This document shows, piece by piece, positions 1 to 6,067 of a stretch of DNA of 11,105 nt. The translations under genes and the position numbers were made by a program. Location: NCBI GenBank assembly GCA_038058095.1, contig JBBUBW010000032.1, positions 1 through 11,105 on the forward strand, written 5' to 3'. Each line of letters opens with the position of its first letter. The first letter of the stretch is position 1. The DNA comes from VMFW01 sp038058095. Its GTDB lineage: Bacteria; Patescibacteriota; Minisyncoccia; UBA6257; 2-01-FULL-56-20. A model generated the notes under the pieces. It searched no databases. It worked only from the letters and a program-made list of their open reading frames with translations, and was not told the origin of the DNA.

Positions 1-234
1 AATCTTATCGAGCATCTGAATCGTCTTCTCAACCGGCGCGTGCATGATATCATGCGTGTTGAAGGTGCTCTTGGAAAACAACCTCGGCGGGGGGTCATCG
101 GGATTGTTATCTGTGTGCCTCACGATAACTGGGGGTGGTGGTCCGTTGGTCAAAAGTCTGTCAGGTTCTTGAATTGCCGGCTCAACTGGTGTTTTCGCCC
201 TACTCTTTCTTACCTTTTTGAGTTCTGAATCCAT
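1..234 (-). CDS. Hypothetical Pro-rich protein, N-terminal part, runs off left edge
   Basis: An open frame of 78 codons reads leftward from an ATG at 234 to the window edge with no stop, so only the N-terminus is visible. An excellent SD (AGAGGTGAG) lies 3-7 nt before this ATG. An in-frame ATG at 261, nine codons upstream, has no well-placed SD, so 234 is preferred. The visible part is charged and disordered-looking: a basic N-terminus (residues 6-14 rich in K/R), a GPPPP stretch near residues 31-35 and a DDPPPR stretch near 46-51. There is no signal peptide or membrane segment. I do not recognise a family. The strong SD and codon style set it apart from recA and resemble the SPFH operon. It probably follows the mini-ORF at 526-657 in a leftward unit, separated from it by the hairpin at 357-393. 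Confidence 0.65.
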   Translation of the reverse strand, partial: MDSELKKVRKSRAKTPVEPAIQEPDRLLTNGPPPPVIVRHTDNNPDDPPPRLFSKSTFNTHDIMHAPVEKTIQMLDKI

Positions 235-356
235 ATTCTCACCTCTTTCATTGTTCGCCATATTCAGTTGTAGTCCCTCGTACTACTAAAATCATAAACC
301 TTATTTTTCAAAAAGAAAACCAAAAAATACCCCTCATATTCAGCTATAAAATTAAA
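235..356 (-). other. AT-rich leader of the left-edge gene
   Basis: No credible gene. Read leftward, it starts with a U-rich stretch after the 357-393 hairpin. A TATGAT (about 289-294) could be a -10, but its -35 is poor (TTTTCT at 17 nt). A small hairpin (GTAGT/ACTAC, loop ACGAGGG) follows. The 9-mer CTGAATATG occurs twice, near 259-267 and 336-344; the first copy contains the alternative upstream ATG at 261. Confidence 0.35.
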
Positions 357-393
357 TGGCCACAGGCAGGAATGTTTTCCCCACCTATGGCCA
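357..393 (-). terminator. 16-bp hairpin, leftward polarity, followed by U-rich tract
   Basis: Positions 357-372 pair with 378-393 around a 5-nt loop (373-377). Read as leftward RNA, all 16 positions pair, four of them as G-U wobbles. Read rightward, those four become A-C mismatches. This polarity argues that the functional RNA is leftward. The stem is followed leftward by AUUUAAUUUUAUAG, a loose U-tract, so it may end the mini-ORF transcript or attenuate entry into the left-edge gene. The tract is interrupted, so a processing or stability element is also possible. Confidence 0.55.
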
Positions 394-525
394 ACAATGA
401 ATTCCCTCACGGAACACTAAACATGTGCACTTTTTCACAAATGATTAATCCTACCACCTCCTCTCAAAAACCGCGGTGATTCGTATCCACAATTTGGCGC
501 ATCTTGCGGACACAAATTCTTTCAA

Positions 526-657
526 TCAAGGACCAATGTCACCATCTTCGCCCCGAAATCCGTCACTAATCGTGTCTTCGCCTCGAGTCCAGTAGCCATC
601 ACCTGTGCCACCGTCACCTCGACACACTCTGTCAGTTGAACCGTTCTTGTGATCCAT
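526..657 (-). CDS. Gly/Asp-rich 43-residue mini-protein
   Basis: A short leftward ORF starts with ATG at 657 and ends with TGA at 526-528. A good SD (GGGAG, 7-8 nt before ATG) and a strong upstream promoter (743-770) support expression. The product is hydrophilic, without a membrane segment. From residue 13 it shows three imperfect units of about 10 residues, each opening with RG followed by D/E: RGDGGTGDG, RGEDTISDG and RGEDGDIGP. The Asp/Gly pattern resembles small acidic, turn-rich or metal-binding peptides, but I recognise no family. It is too short for most gene callers. It could be a leader peptide for the leftward unit or a remnant of a larger gene. What is seen is the ORF, SD and promoter; protein status is inferred. 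Confidence 0.4.
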   Translation of the reverse strand: MDHKNGSTDRVCRGDGGTGDGYWTRGEDTISDGFRGEDGDIGP

Positions 658-721
658 TCCCCGTCTCCCTTCTCGGTCAAAAGTTAACAACACCACAAAC
701 CGCGTTGTCTATTAAAATCAC

Positions 722-750
722 TTGCCAAAAGGTACTACAATAATTATACC
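722..750 (+). promoter_or_regulatory. Candidate upstream recA promoter
   Basis: TTGCCA (722-727), 17-nt spacer, TATACC (745-750). The -35 matches consensus at 5 of 6 positions and the -10 at 4 of 6. It would give a leader of about 40 nt with no SD. No LexA-type operator is visible between here and recA. Confidence 0.4.
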
Positions 751-770
751 AAATCTCCATTTGTGTTCAA
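743..770 (-). promoter_or_regulatory. Leftward sigma-70-type promoter with extended -10
   Basis: Read leftward: TTGAAC (770-765), 16-nt spacer, TATAAT (748-743) preceded by TGG, an extended -10. The predicted start is near 736, about 80 nt before the mini-ORF ATG at 657. Its -10 overlaps the candidate rightward recA -10 (745-750). Confidence 0.6.
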
Positions 771-789
771 TTCTAAACCTTAGTAAAAT
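761..789 (+). promoter_or_regulatory. Candidate proximal recA promoter giving a leaderless mRNA
   Basis: TTGTGT (761-766), 17-nt spacer, TAAAAT (784-789). The -10 ends only 6 nt before the recA ATG, so transcription would begin at or within 1-2 nt of the start codon. The absence of an SD before recA fits leaderless initiation. The -35 is weak. Confidence 0.35.
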
Positions 790-795
790 ATATCT

Positions 796-1818
796 ATGAC
801 AAAAAAAGAAACAGGAAAAGAAGAAAAAAACGCCATTGACGATCTTTTGGAAAGTCTCCGTGGCAAGTTTGGCGAAGGCGCAGTCATGAAGTTAGGCGAC
901 GCGCGAAAAGTGGACGTGGATGTCATTCCCACTGGCTCCTTTTCTCTTGATATTGCTCTAGGCGTCGGCGGTCTCCCTCGCGGCCGCATTATTGAAATCT
1001 ACGGCCCGGAAGGTTCCGGCAAAACCACCCTCTCGTTAAACGTTGTAGCTCAAGCTCAAAAACAAGGAGGCAAAGCGGCTTACATCGACGCCGAGCACGC
1101 CCTCGATCCCGAATACGCCAAAAAACTTGGCGTCCAAATAAACGACCTCCTAATCTCCCAACCCGACAACGGAGAAGAAGCTCTGAATATCTTAGAATCT
1201 TTAGTTAGGTCAAATATAATTTCCGTTATCGTCGTCGATTCCGTCGCCGCTCTTACTCCTCGCGCCGAAATCGAAGGCGAAATGGGCGCGCAGTTCATCG
1301 GCCTTCAGGCCCGTATGATGTCCCAAGCCCTCCGAAAACTTACAGCTATCTCCGCCAAATCCAACACTCTCATCATTTTCATTAATCAAATCCGCATGCA
1401 AATCGGCATGATGTTTGGCAATCCAGAAACCACTCCCGGTGGCCGCGCCTTAAAATTTTACGCCTCAGTGAGAATCGACGTCCGTCGCATCGCCCAAGTC
1501 AAAAAAGGCGACGAGATCGTCGGCTCTCGAGTCAAAGCCAAGGTGGTTAAAAACAAAGTCGCCGCTCCTTTCAAACAAGCCGAATTCGACATTATGTTCG
1601 GCGAAGGCATCTCCTACGAAGCCGACGTTTTAAACGCCGCCCTCAAGGCCGGAGTAGTCACAAAATCCGGTGCTAGTTACAGTTTCGAAGGCGAAAAACT
1701 CGGCACTGGCTTCGACAACCTCCGCCTCAAACTCAAAGAAGACAAAAAACTTATAAACGAAATAAAGAAGAAGGTTTTAAAAAATCCTAAAGTAGAAATG
1801 GGGTCAGAGTCAGAATAA
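796..1818 (+). CDS. recA: RecA recombinase
   Basis: Complete 340-residue RecA, the ATP-dependent DNA strand-exchange protein of homologous recombination and the filament that senses DNA damage. Landmarks in order: N-terminal polymerisation helix (about 11-30), Walker A GPEGSGKT (70-77), catalytic Glu100 in DAEHALDP, Walker B VIVVDS (144-149), loop L1 around EGEMG (160-164), loop L2 around 195-216 with the signature NQIR and GNPETTPGG, and the C-terminal lobe from about 270. Length is typical; the C-terminal acidic tail is short (ending GSESE). No SD precedes the ATG, while a -10-like hexamer ends 6 nt upstream. The gene stands alone, divergent from the leftward unit at 1-770 and convergent with the membrane protein ending at 2001. 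The structured element at 1847-2003 begins 28 bp after its stop and may form its mRNA 3' end. No LexA box was seen. Confidence 0.98.
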   Translation: MTKKETGKEEKNAIDDLLESLRGKFGEGAVMKLGDARKVDVDVIPTGSFSLDIALGVGGLPRGRIIEIYGPEGSGKTTLSLNVVAQAQKQGGKAAYIDAEHALDPEYAKKLGVQINDLLISQPDNGEEALNILESLVRSNIISVIVVDSVAALTPRAEIEGEMGAQFIGLQARMMSQALRKLTAISAKSNTLIIFINQIRMQIGMMFGNPETTPGGRALKFYASVRIDVRRIAQVKKGDEIVGSRVKAKVVKNKVAAPFKQAEFDIMFGEGISYEADVLNAALKAGVVTKSGASYSFEGEKLGTGFDNLRLKLKEDKKLINEIKKKVLKNPKVEMGSESE

Positions 1819-1846
1819 GTTCCCTTATCCCCACCAAACAACCACC

Positions 1847-2003
1847 TAGATCTCGTCGCTTGTTTCTTGAGGAAGCTCTCGCAGGCGCGAAAAGCTTGGA
1901 TCCTTCGCTTTTGCGAAGGATTTTCGCACCGAGAGCGCAGGCGGTATTCGATCGCTGGAATCGAATAACCGCCGGTTCCGAAAGAAATGAGAGGCGAGAT
2001 CTA
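1847..2003 (+). repeat. 157-bp palindromic element folding as a three-way junction
   Basis: The outer stem pairs 1847-1874 with 1976-2003. It has 9 perfect end pairs (TAGATCTCG / CGAGATCTA), then a longer run with three mismatches (one at 1858, two at 1869-1870) and three G-U pairs in rightward RNA. Arm 2 runs 1875-1936: GCTCTCG/CGAGAGC, then GCGAAAA/TTTTCGC, capped by a perfect 9-bp hairpin (1900-1908 with 1913-1921, loop TTTT). Arm 3 runs 1940-1973: GGCGGT plus ATTCGAT paired with ATCGAAT and ACCGCC, one bulged A at 1967 and a 7-nt loop. The outer G-U pairs favour rightward RNA, that is the recA 3' region. The right end coincides with the stop codon (2001-2003) of the opposite gene. It could be a recA 3'-end structure, a convergent terminator, a non-coding RNA or a MITE-like repeat. 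No clear target duplication was seen. Confidence 0.6.
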
Positions 2004-2954
2004 AAGCCTCCCAATCACGTCCCTCAAACCCTCGAGAGAAGTACTAATAATTAAATCGTCATGGAACCATCCATAAATAAAGTTGGCCGTCGGGTTTTTA
2101 AACTTTAAAGACCTCGCTAACTGCCCGCTCACCGAAACGTCTTCAAATTCTCCTGTTTTATCTCCCGGATTTGTCAAAAATAGCGACTCAATATCTCTGC
2201 TTTCCTCTAATTTAACAACTCCCGGCTTAAGTAAAATCCAATTTTTCCCGCTTTGCGGCTTGATAATCAACCCTGGCCAAAAACCGTCTTTAGTTTTATA
2301 AACAAAGGCGGTGAAATCCAGATTAAAATTCGCGGCCAAAAAATCTTCATCTAAAAATTTCATCCCTGCTACATTAAAAAATTGTGAAACCGCGAGCGCC
2401 GTCCCGTCCTCCTTCTTCAACTCCACTTCAATTAAAGTCGCAGTTGAAACTTTATCCGCCGGAAGCGCGCCCAAAAGCTTTTGGTTATAAGTCTCAAGAT
2501 CACTAAGGGCTCTCGCTGGATAAACTAATCGAAGCGAAACAACTCGGTCGGGTGTTTTTTTGAAGGAAGATATATGACTGAAGGTAGGAATCGTCACGCT
2601 CGGCGGCACCACGGGCAATGTCGGAGTAGTACTCGCCACATTCCCACCTACCGGCGTATTATCTTTTTCGTGAATGAAAAGTGGGAAGGCAAAATAAAAA
2701 ACCGCCGCCAAAACTAAAACTATCCCCACAGCCAAAAAAATCTTAAACAAATAACCACTCCCCGCCTGAACCTTCCTTACTTGGGATTGACTACTAGCCA
2801 CAGCAATCCTTTGGGAAGTCGGAAAACTGCCCCCGGACAAAGCCATAGATTTTAAATCCGAATCCATCGTCCGGATACTTACTTCAGACGGCGGCGGCGG
2901 GACATAAGTGGAATCTGCCCGTTCACTTGAATCACTGGCTAAAAGATCACCCAT
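2001..2954 (-). CDS. Single-pass membrane protein with long extracytoplasmic domain, unknown function
   Basis: A 317-residue protein starting at the ATG at 2954. An in-frame TTG at 2972 would add six residues, but those codons overlay a perfect TATAAT (2966-2961), so 2954 is preferred. The N-terminal ~65 residues are hydrophilic and disordered, with a VPPPPSEV stretch followed by an IRTMDSDL segment near residues 25-34; this looks like a conserved linear motif rather than random linker. One membrane segment spans about residues 67-94 (YLFKIFLAVGIVLVLAAVF and onward). A short Thr/Pro/Val linker leads to a soluble domain of about 190 residues outside the membrane, with several alternating hydrophobic strands and no Cys or obvious catalytic motif. 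N-in topology is inferred. It starts 20 bp after the pnp stop on the same strand, yet its own -10 suggests an independent promoter. No known family is recognised. Confidence 0.85.
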   Translation of the reverse strand: MGDLLASDSSERADSTYVPPPPSEVSIRTMDSDLKSMALSGGSFPTSQRIAVASSQSQVRKVQAGSGYLFKIFLAVGIVLVLAAVFYFAFPLFIHEKDNTPVGGNVASTTPTLPVVPPSVTIPTFSHISSFKKTPDRVVSLRLVYPARALSDLETYNQKLLGALPADKVSTATLIEVELKKEDGTALAVSQFFNVAGMKFLDEDFLAANFNLDFTAFVYKTKDGFWPGLIIKPQSGKNWILLKPGVVKLEESRDIESLFLTNPGDKTGEFEDVSVSGQLARSLKFKNPTANFIYGWFHDDLIISTSLEGLRDVIGRL

Positions 2955-2960
2955 GCCCTT

Positions 2961-2966
2961 ATTATA
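2961..2966 (-). promoter_or_regulatory. TATAAT -10 box between pnp and the membrane protein gene
   Basis: A perfect TATAAT read leftward, ending 6 nt before the ATG at 2954. It sits in the short gap after the pnp stop (2975-2977). The -35 is weak (TAAACA at 18 nt). The spacing would give a leaderless transcript, as proposed for recA. Confidence 0.4.
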
Positions 2967-2974
2967 CCGCAAAA

Positions 2975-5080
2975 CTATTCCAGTTGTTTAATCGAGAGTC
3001 CAACTTTCCCTTCTTCTGCTTTAATTATTTTAGCCCTCACAAAATCTCCCATTTTCACAACCTCCTCCACGTTTTTAACAAAACCATTTTTCAGTTCCGA
3101 AACGTGAATCATCCCGTCTCTCCCCCCTCCTAAATCCACGATTGCTCCGAAATCCAAAATCTTAATTACATTGCCTTCAATAATCTCTCCAACTTTAAAT
3201 TCCTTGGTTAAAGATTGGATTTCCGAAACCGCCCGGTCAACATTCGCTTGATCGGTACCAGAAACAAACACCCAGCCATCGTCGTCAATATCAATCCCGG
3301 AAAGCGCGTATTTTTCGATTAACCCGTTTATCATCTTTCCGCCTGGTCCAATCACCATCCCAATTTTAGAAGAATCAATCTGGAATTGCTTAATCGCCGG
3401 CGCGTACTTCGAAAGGCTCTTTCGCGGGCTGTCCAAAACGCTTTTCATAAAACTCAAAATATGCAGTCTCGCCTTTTTAGCTTGCTTTAAAGTCTGTTCC
3501 ACCATCTCCATACTTAATCCTTGGAATTTAACATCCAACTGAACGCCAGTCACTCCATCCTCGGTTCCAGCTACTTTAAAGTCCATATCTCCGTAGTGGT
3601 CCTCGGGCCCTTGAATATCGGTCAAAATTTTAAAGTTCCCCTTCTCATCCGACATCATTCCCATAGCAATGCCCGCCGCCGGTTTCTTAATCGGCACTCC
3701 GGCGTCCATCAGCGAAAGCGATCCGGCGCACACAGAAGCCATCGAAGACGATCCGTTTGAAGAAACAATTTCCGAAACCACCCTGATTGTGTACGGGAAT
3801 TCCTCCTTCGAAGGGATAAGCCACTTTAAAGCTTTTTCAGCTAATGCTCCATGGCCAATCTCCCTTCTCCCCGGCCCCCGAAATGTCCCAATCTCGCCCA
3901 CCGAATAAGGCGGGAAGTTATAGTGCAACATAAACCTCCGCTTCCCCGAAACCTCCATTGTTTCCACTAACTGCTCCGCCCCCGGCGGACCAAGTGTGGT
4001 TATCGCGAGCGCGTGCGTGTTACCTCTCATAAAAACCGCCGAGCCGTGAGTCCTCTCGAAAAGTCCCACCTCACCCTCAAGCTCTCTCACTTCGTCCATT
4101 CCTCGTCCATCCGGACGCGCGTCTTTCTCAATCGCGTTTTTATGGACCAGCTTGTCAACTACCTCTTCAAAAATAAATTCCACGTGTTTTGGCTCAAAAA
4201 ACCCTCCTGCTTTTTCGTAATCTTCTTTAAGAAAACCGAAAAGCTCATCTTTAAGATTCGCCATCCCCTCGTAATATTTAGCTTTGTCTTTGGTATAAAC
4301 CACTTCCTCTAATTTGTCGGATAAAAATTTCTCCACTTTAGCCCTTAAGATTGGCTCCGGCTCGGATAAAACCACTTGCGCCTTCTTCGCCCCTACTTCT
4401 TTAACTACTTTATTTTGAAAATCAATCAGTTTATTGATTTCTTTTTGGCTAATCTTAAAAGCTTCAAGAATATCTTCGTCCCCTGCCTCATTTCCGCCAA
4501 GCTCAATCATGTTAATCTTATCAGTCAATCCAGTCGTGAAAGTTTCAAAAACAAAATCCGGCGTCTTAATTTCGGAATTATTCGGGTTCACTAAAAACTT
4601 AGACCCGACTTTCACTACTCTAATCCCACCCACCGGCCCCGCCCACGGCACATCCGAAATCGCGAGCGCGGTTGAGGCGCCGATAAGCCCCACAAAATCC
4701 GGATCGTTTTCTTCATCGAACGCCAAAATCGTCACCACTACCTGCACCTCTCGCCTTAACCTATTATCAAAAAGCGGCCGCAAAGTCCGGTCCACTAACC
4801 TGCCGGAAAGAATCGCCTCGTCCGACGGCCTCCCCTCGCGCCGAATAAACCGGCTACCAATAATTTTCCCCGCCGCGTAAAACTTTTCTTCGTAATCAAC
4901 CTTAAGCGGCAGATAGTCCACCGTCGCTTCCCTCTTCGACATCACCACCGTCACCAAAACCACCGTCTCGCCGTATTTGGCTAAAATCGAAGCGTTCGTC
5001 TGCGGAGCTAAGTTTGACAGCTCTAAAGTCAGCGTCTTCCCTCCTACTTCTGTTTCAAATTTTTTCTTTTCAATGGGCAT
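2975..5080 (-). CDS. pnp: Polyribonucleotide nucleotidyltransferase (PNPase)
   Basis: Complete 701-residue PNPase, the phosphorolytic 3'-to-5' exoribonuclease that degrades mRNA to nucleoside diphosphates and can run in reverse to add tails. Domain order is canonical: first RNase PH-like domain (about 10-145, with the RREGRP loop near 80-85), helical linker (about 240-315), second RNase PH-like domain (about 320-550), KH domain with the GPGG loop (578-581), and S1 domain (about 628-698). Catalytic residues equivalent to E. coli Asp486, Asp492 and Lys494 are present as Asp494, Asp500 and Lys502 in GPEDHYGDMDFKVAGT. The RR pair near 405-406 matches the second phosphate/RNA-binding loop. There is no long acidic tail. 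No SD precedes the ATG; an AT-rich -10-like TAAAAT ends 4 nt upstream. It lies downstream of rpsO and a NYN protein on the same strand. Confidence 0.97.
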   Translation of the reverse strand: MPIEKKKFETEVGGKTLTLELSNLAPQTNASILAKYGETVVLVTVVMSKREATVDYLPLKVDYEEKFYAAGKIIGSRFIRREGRPSDEAILSGRLVDRTLRPLFDNRLRREVQVVVTILAFDEENDPDFVGLIGASTALAISDVPWAGPVGGIRVVKVGSKFLVNPNNSEIKTPDFVFETFTTGLTDKINMIELGGNEAGDEDILEAFKISQKEINKLIDFQNKVVKEVGAKKAQVVLSEPEPILRAKVEKFLSDKLEEVVYTKDKAKYYEGMANLKDELFGFLKEDYEKAGGFFEPKHVEFIFEEVVDKLVHKNAIEKDARPDGRGMDEVRELEGEVGLFERTHGSAVFMRGNTHALAITTLGPPGAEQLVETMEVSGKRRFMLHYNFPPYSVGEIGTFRGPGRREIGHGALAEKALKWLIPSKEEFPYTIRVVSEIVSSNGSSSMASVCAGSLSLMDAGVPIKKPAAGIAMGMMSDEKGNFKILTDIQGPEDHYGDMDFKVAGTEDGVTGVQLDVKFQGLSMEMVEQTLKQAKKARLHILSFMKSVLDSPRKSLSKYAPAIKQFQIDSSKIGMVIGPGGKMINGLIEKYALSGIDIDDDGWVFVSGTDQANVDRAVSEIQSLTKEFKVGEIIEGNVIKILDFGAIVDLGGGRDGMIHVSELKNGFVKNVEEVVKMGDFVRAKIIKAEEGKVGLSIKQLE

Positions 5081-5135
5081 ATTTATTTTAAAGTTAATTA
5101 TTTTTATATTTGTATATTAGTAATTCTTTCGTATT

Positions 5136-5180
5136 CTGCCCGCCCGCCATCGAGCTATCGAAGGCAAGTCGGGTGGGTAG
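5136..5180 (+). repeat. Two-tier hairpin between NYN gene and pnp
   Basis: The outer stem pairs 5136-5146 with 5170-5180, 11 positions, two being G-U in rightward RNA (C-A mismatches leftward). The inner stem pairs 5146-5153 with 5158-5165 with one mismatch and a GCTA loop. It begins 8 bp after the NYN stop and lies about 55 bp before the pnp start. It has no U-tract leftward. The GC-rich CCCGCC...GGGTGGG form in an AT-rich gap resembles interspersed palindromic repeats. It might also shape the leader of pnp. Confidence 0.5.
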
Positions 5181-5187
5181 CTATCTT

Positions 5188-5700
5188 CTATTTTCTAAGT
5201 ATGATTTTTGGTATATCTTCCAAATTAATAAACTGGTCCACTGCCTCTTGAAGTTTTGAAGAGGCGCTTCGGCGAAAAGCCGCCACCTCAACTAATCTCC
5301 CCACTCCCCACTTTAAGTAATCCACTAGTGGCAAGAAATCTCCGTCGCCCGTCACTAAAATCACTACATCCAAAAAAGACGACATTCGAATGGCGTCCAC
5401 CGCCATTCCCACGTCCCAATCCGCTTTTTTTAGTCCGTCGGGATAAATCTGTAAATCTTTACTACGAAGTTCTAAACCGGATTTCTCAAGCGCGTCAAAA
5501 AAAGCCGATTCACCGAGCGCGGTGTCGCTTTTCACCACGTAAGCCATCGCCCGAATAAGCTGACGTCCGCCAACTAGAGCCTTCATTAGCTCCGGATAGT
5601 TTACCCGGCCGTGATAAAGATTCTTGGACGAATGGTATAGATTTTGAACATCAACGAAAATTCCGACTCGTTGATTGGTGTAAGTTGAACTAGATTTCAT
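5188..5700 (-). CDS. NYN-domain (LabA/DUF88-like) putative ribonuclease
   Basis: A 170-residue cytoplasmic protein made almost entirely of a NYN domain, a PIN-like metal-dependent nuclease fold. Visible motifs: the first strand with FVDVQN (Asp17, Asn20), the central KADWDVGMAVDAI segment (Asp94, Asp96) and the VTGDGDFLPLV segment (Asp119, Asp121). These supply the acidic cluster expected for Mg-dependent RNA cleavage. The C-terminus ends with a strand and an amphipathic helix, with no extra domain. No SD is clear before the ATG at 5700. It lies between rpsO and pnp on the same strand, a neighbourhood devoted to mRNA processing, and is bordered by structured RNA on both sides (5714-5788 and 5136-5180). 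Family assignment is confident. RNase activity, and any role in processing this operon, is inferred from fold and context. Confidence 0.88.
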   Translation of the reverse strand: MKSSSTYTNQRVGIFVDVQNLYHSSKNLYHGRVNYPELMKALVGGRQLIRAMAYVVKSDTALGESAFFDALEKSGLELRSKDLQIYPDGLKKADWDVGMAVDAIRMSSFLDVVILVTGDGDFLPLVDYLKWGVGRLVEVAAFRRSASSKLQEAVDQFINLEDIPKIILRK

Positions 5701-5713
5701 TACTCAAAGACAT

Positions 5714-5788
5714 CGATTCCAATATGCAAATAGATACTAATGATTTCTTAAATTCGTATCATTAGCACGCATTCGTATATTGGTATCG
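5714..5788 (-). promoter_or_regulatory. 31-position hairpin in the rpsO-NYN intergenic RNA
   Basis: Positions 5714-5744 pair with 5758-5788 around a 13-nt loop (5745-5757), all sharing one centre. As leftward RNA, 28 of 31 positions pair: 24 Watson-Crick and 4 G-U. Mismatches fall at 5718, 5726 and 5733. On the opposite strand the four wobbles become A-C mismatches, so the structure is tuned to the leftward transcript. It starts 4 nt after the rpsO stop and ends 13 nt before the NYN start. The flanking DNA is AT-rich with no U-tract directly after the stem, so it looks more like a processing stem than an intrinsic terminator. Confidence 0.65.
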
Positions 5789-5792
5789 CGGT

Positions 5793-6059
5793 TTATTTTT
5801 TTAAACCCAATTTCTTCACGACTTTGGCGTAATTCTCCGGCTCCCTCCTCTTTAAATAATCCAAAAGCTTTCTCCTTTTTGAGACCATTTTTAGCAATCC
5901 TCTTCGCGAGTGATTGTCTTTTGGATTCTTCTTGAGGTGCTTGGCGAGTTCCTCTATTTGGCGGGACAAAGTTCCCACCTGAACTTGCGCCGAACCGGTA
6001 TCTTTATCGTGAGTTTGGTGCTCGCTGACAATTTTTGACTTAACTCTTTTTGTAAGCAT
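5793..6059 (-). CDS. rpsO: 30S ribosomal protein S15
   Basis: Complete 88-residue S15 (uS15), a primary 16S rRNA-binding protein that organises the central domain of the small subunit. The signature is clear: DTGSAQVQVGTL near 20-31, HLKKNPKDNHSRRGLL in the middle, and the RRKLLDYLKRR helix near the end. A TTG at 6065 would add two residues, but the ATG at 6059 gives the usual MLTK start and is chosen. No SD is present. A -10-like TAGAAT (6073-6068) ends 8 nt before the ATG, with TTGCTT (6096-6091) at 17 nt, suggesting a very short or absent leader. It heads the leftward block rpsO, NYN, pnp and is divergent from the recombinase gene. Confidence 0.97.
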   Translation of the reverse strand: MLTKRVKSKIVSEHQTHDKDTGSAQVQVGTLSRQIEELAKHLKKNPKDNHSRRGLLKMVSKRRKLLDYLKRREPENYAKVVKKLGLKK

Positions 6060-6067
6060 GTCCAAGC

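Noticed and set aside
40..228. 62-codon rightward ORF
   Set aside because: It is antisense to the leftward SD-led frame at 1-234, has no SD, and its product looks random.
1860..2054. 64-codon rightward ORF within the recA downstream element
   Set aside because: It starts at TTG without SD and lies inside a palindrome whose arms explain the sequence; the protein-like look comes from the repeat arms.
4434..4880. 148-codon ORF antisense to pnp
   Set aside because: Fully inside pnp on the opposite strand with no SD; a codon-bias shadow of a clear gene.
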